A stretch of DNA of 64,000 nucleotides from Saccharopolyspora elongata (GCF_004348985.1 NZ_SMKW01000004.1:186001-250000), one strand, 5' to 3'; positions 53,360 to 62,936 are shown, counted from the stretch's first letter. Notes: generated by a model from the letters alone, not told the origin. Translations and numbers: made by a program.

Positions 53360-54034
53360 TCAGGTCTTCGGTTGGTAGCCGTCGTAGTCGTTCCAGCCGG
53401 GGGTCTGGCTCATCAGTTGTTTCCACGTCGGCCAGATCGTCTGGGTCTCTTGGCGCAGAAGTTCGCCGGGCATGCTGAATGGCGGGGCCTTGTGCGGTTT
53501 TTCGAGTGCTTGACCGACGATCGTCTCGTACAGCACGGGCGCGGCGTGCAGGCGAGGCAGCACGGCGTGGATGCGGTCGGCGTAGCCGGCCGGGAGGGGG
53601 TGCGTGCCGTCGGGGCCGAGGTCGAATCCGACACCGGAGGTCACCAGCGCGATCTCGGGGCGCTTGCGGATGGCGATGTCGTAGTGCAGGTGCAGGGCAA
53701 CCGCATCCCATACGACCTCGACCTTCTCGGGCGGCAATCCCTGTTCGGCGAGGAAGCGTGCGGCCAAGTCGGCGCCGTCGATGTCGAAGCGCTGATCGCC
53801 GTTGCCCTCGGGGCTGAGCCCGGCATCGTGCAGAAGGCAACCCAGAAACAGCAGTTCGTCGTCGTAGTCGCGGTCGGGTTGCAGGCCTTGCTGCTCTCCG
53901 AGGAAGCGCCCGTAGAGATAACTGCGCATGCTGTGGTTGAAGATCGCAGGGGTCTCGATGCCTTTCACGAAGCGCACCGCTTTCAGCGCCATATCGGTTC
54001 GGGGGAAGGGAAGTTCCCCGTACGGGTTGTCCAT
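53360..54034 (-). CDS. HD-domain phosphohydrolase-like protein (cyanamide hydratase-like)
   Basis: 224 residues; ATG 54034 with AGGAAGG upstream. HD metal motifs: NHSMRSYLYG (first His), CLLHDAGL (HD pair), and AVALHLHYDIA (later ligands). The order and the FLAEQGLPPEKVEVVWDAVALH segment match the group that includes fungal cyanamide hydratase and bacterial HD hydrolases. Substrate unknown. Upstream 53093-53359 holds no convincing gene. Confidence 0.82.
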   Translation of the reverse strand: MDNPYGELPFPRTDMALKAVRFVKGIETPAIFNHSMRSYLYGRFLGEQQGLQPDRDYDDELLFLGCLLHDAGLSPEGNGDQRFDIDGADLAARFLAEQGLPPEKVEVVWDAVALHLHYDIAIRKRPEIALVTSGVGFDLGPDGTHPLPAGYADRIHAVLPRLHAAPVLYETIVGQALEKPHKAPPFSMPGELLRQETQTIWPTWKQLMSQTPGWNDYDGYQPKT

Positions 54035-54476
54035 CAGGTCAGCCTTCCTGGGCTTGGGGATGGGGGATTGGCTCGCGCGGGCGCGGTTTCGGATCCGCCC
54101 CAGGATTGGGGACAGCGGCACCTCGGTCACTGCGGGTGCCTTCAGGACGGCGTCCGAATAAGTTGCCTGTCAATATGTACCAAACCTACACCTTGTTGAG
54201 TAGGCTACCTACTTATGAGGTCGAATGTGACGCGAGCACACCTGGGTCGACGGTTGCCGGACGTGCTTGAGCCGGACCCGCTGCGCGGCTACGCGATGAT
54301 CGCCGCGGTCCGTGCCGAAGCGGGGCGCGTTCGAGCTGTGCGCGGACAGGATCTACCCGGGTCTTGAACCAGACGGAGCGAGCTCGCCACGACGATTGGC
54401 TCGGTCCTGAACCGCCCGCATCGCCCGGACGGGGCGGTAGGTACCTGCCCGAAAAACACGTTCAACACGAGGAATC
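54035..54476. other. Intergenic region with operator-like palindrome and short coding remnant
   Basis: About 440 bases. It contains AGTAGG-CTA-CCTACT (54199-54213) and an open frame 54215-54367 (MRSNVTRAHLGRRLPDVLEP...) that ends after 50 codons; a continuation in another frame (DRIYPGLEPDG) suggests a decayed gene that I cannot identify. The glycosyltransferase promoter should lie in 54370-54460. Confidence 0.4.
54199..54213. promoter_or_regulatory. Palindrome upstream of the glycosyltransferase
   Basis: AGTAGG-CTA-CCTACT, perfect 6-base arms, within an AT-richer promoter-like stretch between the divergent HD gene and the glycosyltransferase. Regulator not known. Confidence 0.5.
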
Positions 54477-55652
54477 ATGAAAAAGCACTTCGCGTTCATC
54501 AGCGTGCCCGCCATAGGCCACGTCAACCCCACCCTGCCCCTGGTGACCGAACTGCTGCGCCGCGGCCACCGGGTCAGCTACGCCACCGGCCCGAAGATGG
54601 TCCAGGCAGTGGAAAGCACCGGCGCCGAGGTCGTCGAGCTGCCCACCGAAATGCCGGAAGTGCAACAGCAGAAGCAGTTCGGTCCGGAGCAGGTGGGGGA
54701 GATGGTGCAGTTCTTCCGCGACGACATCAGGGCGAGCTTCCCGATCCTGCAGCAACGATTCCACGCCGACCCACCGGATGCCGTGTGCTTCGACTCGATG
54801 ACCGTCCTCGGGCGCATGCTCGCCGAGAAGCTCGGCGTTCCGGGAATCGCGCTGGTGCCCAACTTCGCCTTCAACGAGAAGTTCTCACTGCGCGACGTCC
54901 TTGCCTCCGACGGCGCCGAGTTCCCTGTCGAGGCCTTCGCCGAGTTCGGCCGGCGGATCCAGGAAATCGGCGCCGAGTTCGGTGTCCGCGCCCAACTGCC
55001 CTTCGGCGCACCGCCGGCCGAGCTCAACCTGGTGTTCCTGCCCCGGGAATTCCAGCTCGCCGCCGACACCTTCGACGAACGATTCCACTTCATCGGCCCA
55101 CTACTCGGCGACCGCCACGACCAGCCCTGGCAACCCCGCGACCCAGGCGCCCCGCTGCTGTTCATCTCCCTGGGCACCGCGTTCAACAACCGCCCCGAGT
55201 TCTACCGCATGTGCTTCGAGGCCTTCGCCGACAGCCCCTGGCAGATCGCGATGTCCACCGGACACCACGTCGACCCCGCCGGTCTCGGCGACATCCCCGC
55301 CAACTTCGACGTGCGTGCCTCCTTCCCGCAGCCCGCCGTCCTGCGCCACGCCACCGTCTTCCTCTCCCACACCGGCATGAACTCCACCATGGAATCCCTG
55401 CACGCCGGAGTGCCCCTGGTCGCCGTACCGCAAATGCCCGAACAAACCGCCAACGCCACCCGCGCCGAAGAACTCGGCCTCGCCCGCCACCTCGACCCCG
55501 ACACCCTCACCGCCACCGAACTACGCACCACGGTCGACGACATCGCCACCGACGAGCAGGTCCGCACCAACCTCCAGTGGATGCGCCAGATCATCCACGA
55601 TTGCGGCGGAGCCACCGCCGCAGCCGACGCCCTCGAAACCCACCTGAACTAA
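54477..55652 (+). CDS. Macrolide-type glycosyltransferase (MGT family, GT1)
   Basis: 391 residues from ATG 54477 (GAGG upstream). GT-B fold: N-lobe start HFAFISVPAIGHVNPTLPLV with the catalytic His near residue 16; C-lobe donor site FISLGTAF, PQPAVLRHATVFLSHTGMNSTMESL and VPLVAVPQMPEQ. Closest described relatives are OleD/OleI/Mgt enzymes that attach glucose to macrolides or phenols and inactivate them. A monocistronic copy in an actinomycete could serve resistance or detoxification. Confidence 0.9.
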   Translation: MKKHFAFISVPAIGHVNPTLPLVTELLRRGHRVSYATGPKMVQAVESTGAEVVELPTEMPEVQQQKQFGPEQVGEMVQFFRDDIRASFPILQQRFHADPPDAVCFDSMTVLGRMLAEKLGVPGIALVPNFAFNEKFSLRDVLASDGAEFPVEAFAEFGRRIQEIGAEFGVRAQLPFGAPPAELNLVFLPREFQLAADTFDERFHFIGPLLGDRHDQPWQPRDPGAPLLFISLGTAFNNRPEFYRMCFEAFADSPWQIAMSTGHHVDPAGLGDIPANFDVRASFPQPAVLRHATVFLSHTGMNSTMESLHAGVPLVAVPQMPEQTANATRAEELGLARHLDPDTLTATELRTTVDDIATDEQVRTNLQWMRQIIHDCGGATAAADALETHLN

Positions 55653-55764
55653 CCCCGAACCCCGGAATGGGCGTTCCCGGATCCGCTGCGGCGGCCGTGC
55701 GCGCGGGGTCGCTTGATGCTGATCGCGCGGAGATCCGGGATTCGGGCCCGTCGAAGGCGGATCG

Positions 55765-56391
55765 TCAGGCAGGTGCCGCGAGCTCCGCGACCCCCGGTCC
55801 GTCGAGGTCTTCCAGCGCCGTTCGGCGACGGGAGATCGCCAGGAGCAGGGAAAGCGCGGTTCCGGTTGCTTCCGGGCCGTTTCCGATCGACACGTCGGCG
55901 TCCGTCGCCGTCAGGCGGATGCGGGACATCAGTTCCTTGGCCCCGCCGAAGGACGCCGGTGTGCGGGCCTGCAGGCGGAGCGACCGGACCACGGCCTCCG
56001 GTCGGTAGTGGCGGGTGAGTCCCAAGGGACGGCGGATGTCCTCGCCGTGGACGACCTCCTCCACGAGCCGGCTGTCGAGCGGCGCCGGCGGTGTCGACGT
56101 CCGCGACGCCACCTGCCGGAGCCGCTCCAGCGTCTCCTGCGGCGTGGCGCCGCGCTCGCGCTCCACGCCGCGCGCGTTCTGGCGGTCGAAGTCGAACCGC
56201 GCCCGGACGAGGCCGGCCACGAACCCGAGGCGCGTCGTCCGCGCCGAGTCGACCAGGTGGGCGACCACGTCGTGCACCGTCCACCCCTCGCAGAGCGACG
56301 GCTCCGACCACTGCCGTTCATCGAGGTGCGCGAGGTCATCGAGCAGCGCGGCACGCTCCGCGTGCACCATCGCCCAGACGTCGTCCTGCAC
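55765..56391 (-). CDS. Maleylpyruvate isomerase/DinB-like family protein
   Basis: 208 residues from GTG 56391 (AAGGAG upstream). Mycothiol-dependent maleylpyruvate isomerase-type fold: ERAALLDDLAHLDERQWSEPSLCEGWTVHDVVAHLVDSA, then VEEVVHGEDIRRPLGL with a metal-ligand-like His, and a C-terminal domain. Very common in actinomycetes; the reaction is unknown. Divergent from the UvrA-like fragment. Confidence 0.85.
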   Translation of the reverse strand: MQDDVWAMVHAERAALLDDLAHLDERQWSEPSLCEGWTVHDVVAHLVDSARTTRLGFVAGLVRARFDFDRQNARGVERERGATPQETLERLRQVASRTSTPPAPLDSRLVEEVVHGEDIRRPLGLTRHYRPEAVVRSLRLQARTPASFGGAKELMSRIRLTATDADVSIGNGPEATGTALSLLLAISRRRTALEDLDGPGVAELAAPA

Positions 56392-56570
56392 GGCTTCTCC
56401 TTCGTTCGAGCGCGTTTTCCGCCAGGTGTGACTCCCGGCACGGCGCGGAATCGTCGCTCGGTGAGCGGGGTCACCGGGACATCTCAGGCCCTGGAGGGCG
56501 TGGCGCGCCTCCGGTTCCTGCTCGGTAGCGTGTGGTGGCCCGCGATTCATCTACCTGTGAGGACGCAGCA

Positions 56571-57533
56571 GTGCCAGACCACGACAGCTCGATGGTGCGC
56601 CTGCGCGGAGTGCGGGTGCACAACCTGCGCGGGGTCGACGTCGACTTCCCGCGCGACGCGCTGGTCGCCGTCACCGGCGTCTCGGGGTCGGGCAAGTCAT
56701 CGCTGGCGTTCGGCACCGTCTACGCCGAGGCGCAGGCGCGGTACCTGGAGTCGGTCGCGCCGTACGCGCGGCGGCTCATCGACCAGGCCGGCACGCCCGA
56801 TGCCCGCGAGATCACGGGATTGCCGCCGGCCGTCGCGTTCCAGCAGGCCCGCGGCGTGGCCCAGGCCCGTTCCACGGTGGGCACCGTCACCGTGCTGTCG
56901 AACTCCCTGCGACTGCTGTTCTCCCGCGCCGGTACCTATCCCGCCGGCGCCGAGCGGCTTGACTCGGACGCCTTCTCGCCGAACACGCCAGCCGGCGCGT
57001 GCCCGCGCTGCCACGGCCTCGGCCGGATCCACGAGGTCAGCGAGGCCTCGCTGGTGCCGGATCCGGGGCTGTCCATCCGGGAGAAGGCGATCGCCGCGTG
57101 GCCGGGTGCCTGGCAGGGCAAGAACTACCGAGACATCCTGGCCGTGCTCGGCTACGACGTCGACCGGCCGTGGCGCGAGCTGCCCCAGGCCGACCGCGAG
57201 TGGATCCTGTTCACCGACGAGCAGCCCGTCGTCACGGTGCACCCCGAGCGCACGGCGGACCGCATCCAGCGCCCCTACCAGGGCACTTACCAGAGCGCCC
57301 GCCGATACGTCCTGCACACGCTGGCGACCACCCAGAGCACGACGCTGCGCAACCGGGCCCTGCAGTACGTGGAGGTGCTGCCGTGCCCGGCCTGCGACGG
57401 CTCGGGATTGCGGCCCGAAGCGTTGGCGGTGACGTTCGCCGGCGAAGTCGATCGAGGGTGGGTTCTACGCCGATTCTGCCGATGGAAGTCGATAAAACCG
57501 CAGGTCAAAGGTAGTAGGTCGACCCATCTCTAG
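56571..57533 (+). pseudogene. UvrA-like ABC-type excinuclease gene, truncated by mobile DNA
   Basis: About 290 residues match the N-terminal part of the class II UvrA-like proteins (about 750-840 residues): GVSGSGKSSLAFGTVYAEAQ (Walker A), the insertion and zinc-finger-like GACPRCHGLGRIHEV, and CPACDGSGLRPEALAV. Homology stops at about 57443; the next 30 codons are unrelated and end in a stop. The ABC signature and second ATPase half are missing. Proteins of this class are linked to DNA repair or drug self-resistance. Start GTG 56571; ATG 56592 is an alternative. Confidence 0.85.
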
Positions 57534-57686
57534 GGGCAACGTTCGTGCTCTTCTTGACCCTTTTTTACCCATTTCCTGGTTTAACTTTGGTGCCCCGCGC
57601 CGGGGTGATGGCTGTCCCCGCCGCTCTAGTCTGGACGCTGAATCAGACGTGAGGCTCGACTCGAGCGTGAACCTGTTCTTCCTCTC
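57444..57686. other. Junction of the insertion in the UvrA-like gene
   Basis: Directly after the break, GAAGTCGAT occurs twice (about 57444 and 57482) around GGTGGGTTCTACGCCGATTC, a sequence style resembling the ends of actinobacterial Tn3-type elements. Then a GC-poorer stretch with no gene. Probably the terminal region of a transposon that split the UvrA-like gene. Confidence 0.4.
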
Positions 57687-57760
57687 GTCATCGCCCTGTG
57701 GGGCGTGGCCTACGGTGGACTCTTCGTGGGCGTGCAGCTGTGGGTGATCCACCCCGTCAC
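57687..57760 (+). pseudogene. Possible fragment of an MFS transporter gene
   Basis: One frame reads VIALWGVAYGGLFVGVQLWV, which resembles a central helix of arabinose-efflux-type MFS proteins, and homology ends within a few codons. No other helices are found. A short captured or decayed fragment. Confidence 0.35.
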
Positions 57761-57974
57761 TACCGCCCGCCTCGCCAACCAGGTTGGCGCCACCTGGAGC
57801 CGCTACACGCCAGGCGATCACTCTGTCCGTGGTCGTCAGTGTCGGGTCCGCGCGCGCTTTTTCGGGTTTGTCTCGTGGTCCTGGATGTGCACGGCGGTGT
57901 TCCACTCGTGTACGACTTGGATCGGGTGCGTGCCGAACCGTTCTTCGCACGTCACCGACTATTCGTAGGCCGGA

Positions 57975-58372
57975 TCGGTGATGAACCGGCAGAACACGCG
58001 AACCGCTTCGGAGTACGAGTGGATCGTCGAGTACTTCCAGGCCAACCTCCAGGAAGGCCGCCACGCCCTTGCGAGGCGGATTTTCCACGGCCAGTGCGGC
58101 GAACTGTGCCAGCGCTACTACAAAGGCATGGAAGTCCCGTTGACCAGCTCGGTGCCCTCGGGCTGGTGCTCAACGCGATCGTGTTGTTCAACACCCGCTA
58201 TCTCGACGCCGCGATCACCGAACTCCGCGCCGGTGGCTACGAGGTCCGCGACGACGTCGCTGCACGACTTTCCCGTTCGTGCGGCACCACATCAATGTGT
58301 TGGGCCGCTATTCGTTCCTGGCCCCTGAGCTGGCCGGTGGGCTGCGCCCGCTGCGCGCCCCTGCCTCTGCCG
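57975..58372 (+). pseudogene. C-terminal remnant of a Tn3-family transposase
   Basis: Read across three frames, the segment gives QEGRHALARRIFHGQCGEL, then QLGALGLVLNAIVLFNTRY and LDAAITELRAGGYEVRDD, then VRHHINVLGRYSFLAPELAG, the well-known C-terminus of Tn3-type transposases. At least two frameshifts (near 58137 and 58267) and loss of the catalytic N-terminal region make it inactive. Confidence 0.8.
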
Positions 58373-58391
58373 AGAATCTCATCCGCCTTGG

Positions 58392-59488
58392 TCATGCGGC
58401 ATGCCGGTACTCGTGGAGGATGCCGCCGAGGCGATCGTGCCTTCGTATGTCAAGTCGGTTGATCTGTTCGGGGTCGGTGATCGGTTGGGGGAGTGGGCAT
58501 AGCGGGCGGGCGTTGGCGATGCCTTGATGGGGCCGGTGCTCGTTGTAGAACCTCTCGAACTCGCGTAGGGCGTGAAGGAGATGGCGCTGGTTCCAGATCA
58601 GCGTGCGGTCCAGCAGCTCTCGCCTGCATGTCTGCACCCATCTCTCCATGATGGAGTTCATGCGGGGCACACGGATCCCGGTGAGCACGACCTCGATGCC
58701 CGCGTCCTTGAGGATCGCGTCGAACAGCGCGGGGAACTTCCCGTCCCGGTCTCTGATCGTGTATCTCGCCCGGCAGCTGGCGTCTTCGAGGTCCATGACG
58801 AGATTCCTGGCGGCTTGTGTCGCCCAGGATGCGGTCGGGTGTGCGGTGGCGCCCAGGATCCGGATTCGCCGGGTAGTGTGCCCGATCACCGCGAGAACGT
58901 ACCTCCTCGCACCGGACAGTGTGACCGTTTCCAGGAAGTCACACGCCAGCAAAGCGTCGGCCCGGGAGCGCAGGAAGTCCGCCCAGGTGTTGGAGGCACG
59001 CTCGGGCGCCGGGTCTATCCCCGCCTCCTTGAGGAGTTCCCACACAGTCGAGGCCGCCACTTTCATTCCCAGGACGAGCAATTCGCCGTGAAGTAGGCGG
59101 TCTCTCCAGCTCGGGTTTTCCTTTGCCAGGCGCAGCACCAAAACTCGGACGGAGCGGACGGTGCGTGGCCGGCCAGGGTGCTTTGGCTTGGAAAGGTCGC
59201 ATGGCGCCGTGCGACTAGATCGCGGTGCCACCGCAGCACTGTGTCGGGACGCACCAGCAACCGCAGCCTGCGCAGCAGGTTCTGAGGTAACCGGTGCAGT
59301 AGCGCCGCCAGAAACGCTCGATCAGCTGGGGTGAACCGCACCCTTTGCTTACCAAGTTGCCGCTCCAGCACTGTGATCTGATGGCGTAGGGCCAGGATCT
59401 CGATGTCCTTGGCCCGGTCACTCATCAGCAGCAGACGCAGCATGGCGAACGCGTTTGTCACAGCCAGGTAGGCCAGTCGCAGCAGCAC
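58392..59488 (-). pseudogene. Integrase-core (rve) transposase gene with frameshift
   Basis: Two overlapping frames, 59488-59063 and 59231-58392, together make one actinobacterial integrase-type transposase of about 360 residues. The first carries the N-terminus (EILALRHQITVLERQLGKQR, VRPDTVLRWHRDLVARRHA). The second carries the DDE core (ALLACDFLETVTLSGARRYV, IRDRDGKFPALFDAILKDAG, PRMNSIMERWVQTCRRELLD, FERFYNEHRPHQG) and the C-terminal HDRLGGILHEY. A single-base change near 59200 shifts the frame between RRHAT and SKPKHPGRP; WGYRR is also altered to WRDRL. A decayed IS copy. Terminal repeats were not resolved. Confidence 0.82.
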
Positions 59489-60055
59489 AGTCGAGCATCA
59501 TGCCGCGGCGCTCGATGGCAGCGAAAGCCGTCCGCTCGAGACTACGGTCGACCTACACCTACGCTGTGTCCGCCGCGTCTCACCAGGGCGGATGAGGTTG
59601 TCGGCAAGGGCAACGATGCGGTCAAGGTCACGCCAACCGCTAGGCATCCAGCTCGTCCGTTTGCGGACTGCCGTGGGGAGGTTGGTGCCGTCGCTGGAGT
59701 CGGCAGTGGATCGTTTCGGTACTTGTAGATCAGCGCACCGCCATGCAGAGCCTGCTGGGACACCTCGCCCACAGAGTTGGCGCCAGCGCCGGTCTGATGC
59801 GGAGTCGTTCATCGGGGCGACCGCTGGGGTTTCCCGTCGAGCCGGAACTCCTACAGATCGGTCCGCGTCTCCATTGCGTCGACCACCAGCCGCAGCCAGT
59901 TGATCAGTGCTTGGCGGACCCGCTCATCCAGCGCCTCTGTCAGCAGAACCGCCGCTGGCGGCTATCGTGGCAGGCCAGAATCTCGTGCAGCTCCGACAGG
60001 TCGGCCTTGTGATCCAGGATCAGCGTTTCGAGGTCGTTGGAATGTGTTAGGGGCC
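59489..60055 (-). other. Decayed DNA next to the IS element
   Basis: No intact gene. Minus-strand pieces look protein-like but are broken by stops and frame changes: LLTEALDERVRQALINWLR (about 59870-59940), LETLILDHKADLSELHEIL (about 59975-60035) and DLDRIVALADNLIRPGE (about 59570-59625). No family assigned. Confidence 0.5.
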
Positions 60056-60067
60056 GCTCTCGTTCAG

Positions 60068-60421
60068 TCAGGCTCCTGTTGAGCCGTCGGACAGCCCGAC
60101 TTGGGCGCCGACATGGTCATTGATCGCTGCGTCGAGCACGGCGTTCAGGAGTCCGGGGAATCGGGCTTCCAGGTCGCTGCGGCGTAGCTCGACGAAGCAA
60201 CGGGTGCCCTCCTGGCGGGTCCGTGTGACGCCGGCATCGCGCAGCACGCGCAGATGATGGCTGAGGGTCGATTTGGCCACCGGCGCACGAAGTTCCCCCC
60301 AGCCTCGCTCGAGGCCATCGGCAAGCACGCGCACCAGGCCTACGCGGATCGGGTCGCTGAGCGCCGCCATCACCCCGATAAGGGTCATCTCGCCTGGATC
60401 CGGATGCTGAGCATGCTTCAT
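60068..60421 (-). CDS. ArsR-family winged-helix regulator
   Basis: 117 residues from ATG 60421 (ATG 60430 also possible). The wHTH is clear: MAALSDPIRVGLVRVLADG, VAKSTLSHHLRVLRDAGVTR, RQEGTRCFVELRRSDLEARFPG. No cysteine metal site (the ELCVCDL-type motif is absent), so it likely senses an organic ligand or redox state. Divergent from a short-chain dehydrogenase gene, its probable target. Confidence 0.88.
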   Translation of the reverse strand: MKHAQHPDPGEMTLIGVMAALSDPIRVGLVRVLADGLERGWGELRAPVAKSTLSHHLRVLRDAGVTRTRQEGTRCFVELRRSDLEARFPGLLNAVLDAAINDHVGAQVGLSDGSTGA

Positions 60422-60445
60422 GGCAACCATGCTAACTTTTTCGAA

Positions 60446-60463
60446 GTTCGTTGAACATCGAAC
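60446..60463. promoter_or_regulatory. ArsR/SDR divergent operator candidate
   Basis: GTTCG-N8-CGAAC centred between the two starts, overlapping the region immediately before the SDR ribosome site. Typical position for an ArsR-family repressor. Confidence 0.5.
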
Positions 60464-60475
60464 AAGGAGTATGGG

Positions 60476-61240
60476 TTGAGTAGCCAGTTGCACCAGGAGT
60501 TCACTGGCAAGGTCGTTGTCGTCACCGGCGCCGGGTCGGGAATCGGCCGGGCCGTCGCCCGAGCCTTTGCCCACGCCGGGGCCCGTGTACTTGGTGTCGG
60601 GCGCCGGAGGGAGGCCCTGGAAGAGACGGCTGCGGGACATTCCGGGATCGCTGTGCATTCCGCTGACCTGCGTGCTCCGGACATACCGCAAGAAGTGGTC
60701 GACGTGGCAACCGGTCAATGGGGGCGCCTGGACATCCTTGTGAACAACGCCGGTGCGACCAGGGTGATGCCGCTGGCCGAGACCACTGCCGACGGCATCC
60801 GCAGCCTCCTCGACCTCAACGTCACCGCGCCCAGCCTGTTGGCCCGCGCCGCCTTGCCGTACCTGCGCGAGACCAAGGGCACAATCGTCAATGTCTCCAG
60901 CACCTACGGCCACCGGCCGCTGCCCAGCGCCGCGCACTACGCCGCCTCCAAGGCCGCCCTCGAGCAGCTCACCCGCAGCTGGGCGGTGGAGTTGGCAGCC
61001 GATGGTGTGCGCGTCAACGCAGTCGCCCCCGGGCCCACCGAAAGCCAGGCGCTGGCCGCCGCCGGCCTGTCTGAAACGGTCGTCGAACAGATCAAGCGGG
61101 ACGAAGCTGCCCGCATCCCACTCGGCCGCCGTGGCGAGCCTGACGAGGTCGCCGACTGGATCCTTCGCCTGGCCGACCCCACCGCGACCTGGCTCACCGG
61201 CCAAGTACTCACCGTCGACGGCGGCTTGGAACTCATCTGA
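60476..61240 (+). CDS. Short-chain dehydrogenase/reductase (classical SDR)
   Basis: 254 residues from TTG 60476 (AAGGAG seven bases upstream). Rossmann cofactor motif TGAGSGIG near residue 17, NNAGA near 86, catalytic Ser in NVSSTYG, the YAASK catalytic pair, and the PGPTES loop. The RRREA after strand 2 suggests NADP preference. FabG-like or sugar/alcohol dehydrogenase; substrate unknown. Regulated by the divergent ArsR protein (inference). Confidence 0.93.
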   Translation: MSSQLHQEFTGKVVVVTGAGSGIGRAVARAFAHAGARVLGVGRRREALEETAAGHSGIAVHSADLRAPDIPQEVVDVATGQWGRLDILVNNAGATRVMPLAETTADGIRSLLDLNVTAPSLLARAALPYLRETKGTIVNVSSTYGHRPLPSAAHYAASKAALEQLTRSWAVELAADGVRVNAVAPGPTESQALAAAGLSETVVEQIKRDEAARIPLGRRGEPDEVADWILRLADPTATWLTGQVLTVDGGLELI

Positions 61241-61931
61241 CCAGCAGGCGATCGCAGTCTCGGCCATGGTGATCAACCGACGAGTGTCGGACCTCGCAGC
61301 TGGCGCTACGGAAATCATCAACGAAACACATTCAGGAGGCTCGAATCACTAGCGCGTTCTCGCCGTTGATCGAACCCAGGGATTTCGCAGGACGCGGTGA
61401 CGGACGGCAGGCCGAAAATACAGCAGCGCCAACAGGAATCCGGCGGAACTGATCACTTTCGGACTGGCGGATCGTCTGATCAGCGCCCCAGTCCAAGCTG
61501 CTTTCGCTCCTGACGGCGCTATAGTCGGCGAGCTCACCCAAGTCTCCGACGAAGCGCCGTACGGTGTGTAGAACCATGCCGTAGATCTCGGTTGGCGTGG
61601 GCGCCACCAGGCTGGGGTCAGACAAAGCCGTTCAGGCGGCGGGCAGCGGTTTGGAACAGCTCGGTCACCTGGTCGATGCCCGCTGGTCGGCACTTCGTGA
61701 ACTACTCGCGCAACTCGTCTGGTGGCTCGCCTTCGAACTGGCTCCGCAGCTCTTCGGCGACCTGGTGATCCGGCAGGCTGCCGAAGACCGCGCAGACAGG
61801 TCCGGATCGCAGCGTCCGGGAACTCGTGCCGCCATTCGCAGGGATGGCAGATGATGAGGCTTCCTCGAGCGGAGAGCCCTGGAGGCTGGCGGCAGCGACC
61901 ACCTCGAACGGCGCGCGGTAGGCGGCGTGCG
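61241..61931. other. About 690 bases without a convincing gene
   Basis: Only short frames are open. A minus-strand frame 61332-61625 (MSDPSLVAPTPTEIYGMVLHTVRRFVGDLGEL...) has a protein-like first half but no family, and minus-strand pieces near 61700 (EGEPPDELRE, IDQVTELFQTAARRLNGF) suggest a degraded gene. Base composition is slightly lower in GC than the flanks. Confidence 0.4.
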
Positions 61932-62936
61932 TCAGCCGGGATTCTCGCCGATGGTGATGGCGAGTTGCTTCTCCTGGTTCTGTCTGATCACGGTCATCTG
62001 CACGCGTTGGTCCGGCTCGACTCCGCGCATGAGCGCCAAGAGGTCCTCGACCGTGCGAACTGGTCTGTCTGCGAACGTCACGATCACATCGCCCGGCTGG
62101 ATTCCGGCGGCTTCGGATGGTCCGCGCGGATCCACGCTTAGGACGATGGCGCCGTGGTCGACTGGTAGCCCGAGTGCGGTGTCTATCGCTGGAGTGACTT
62201 GGCCGAGCGAAACGCCGAGGTACGGGTGGACCGCTCTGCCGTGTTCCAGGAGTTGGTCAGCCACGTCCACCGCGGTGGACGTGGGGATGGCGAAGCCGAT
62301 CGAGGTTGCTCCGGTGATCGGTCGGATGTAGGCATTGTTGATCCCGACCACTTCGCCGCGGGTGTTCAGCAGCGCGCCCCCGGAGTTTCCCGGCGAGATC
62401 GAGGCATCGGTCTGGATGAGGTCGACGAGGGCTTGGGTTTGCCTAGCCGATCCGGGGATTTCGCGGTGCAGTCCGGAAACGATGCCGGCGGTGACGGTGT
62501 TTTCGAACCCGAGCGGGCTTCCGATAGCGATGACGGTTTCGCCTGGGAGGGGTAGTTCTTGGCGGTAGTGGATCGGTGGCAAGCCGGTGCGTTCGGTTCG
62601 CACCACGGCGAGGTCGGTGACAATGTCAGTGGCCAGAACCTGGCCTGGGGTGCGAGTGGCGTCGGCGAAGGTGATCTCCACCTGGGAGCTTTCTCCTACG
62701 ACGTGTGCGTTGGTCAAAACGATGTTGTCGCGATACGTGACGCCGCTTCCGGTGCTCTGTCCGGCGCTCACGGTGACCACGGCTGGCGCAGCCCGCTCAA
62801 CGACGGCGGGAAGTTCAGTGCTCTGAGGTTCCTGCTGGGGGCTCGGAGGCGTCGCGTCGTGGGGTGCGGCAGTACAGCCTGACGAGATCACAAGAAGCCA
62901 CACAAGCAGCATGACGGCTGACGAATGCTTAGTCAC
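61932..62936 (-). CDS. HtrA/DegP-like S1C serine protease, lipoprotein with PDZ domain
   Basis: 334 residues from GTG 62936 (ATG 62912 is an alternative). Lipobox VISSGC near residue 21, so membrane-anchored and extracytoplasmic. Trypsin-like domain with the triad His in LTNAHVVG, Asp in TDLAVVR and Ser in SPGNSGGALL. One PDZ domain at about 235-325 (YLGVSLGQV, GPSEAAGIQPGDVIVTFADRPV). Envelope quality-control or stress protease; alone on its strand. Confidence 0.93.
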   Translation of the reverse strand: MTKHSSAVMLLVWLLVISSGCTAAPHDATPPSPQQEPQSTELPAVVERAAPAVVTVSAGQSTGSGVTYRDNIVLTNAHVVGESSQVEITFADATRTPGQVLATDIVTDLAVVRTERTGLPPIHYRQELPLPGETVIAIGSPLGFENTVTAGIVSGLHREIPGSARQTQALVDLIQTDASISPGNSGGALLNTRGEVVGINNAYIRPITGATSIGFAIPTSTAVDVADQLLEHGRAVHPYLGVSLGQVTPAIDTALGLPVDHGAIVLSVDPRGPSEAAGIQPGDVIVTFADRPVRTVEDLLALMRGVEPDQRVQMTVIRQNQEKQLAITIGENPG

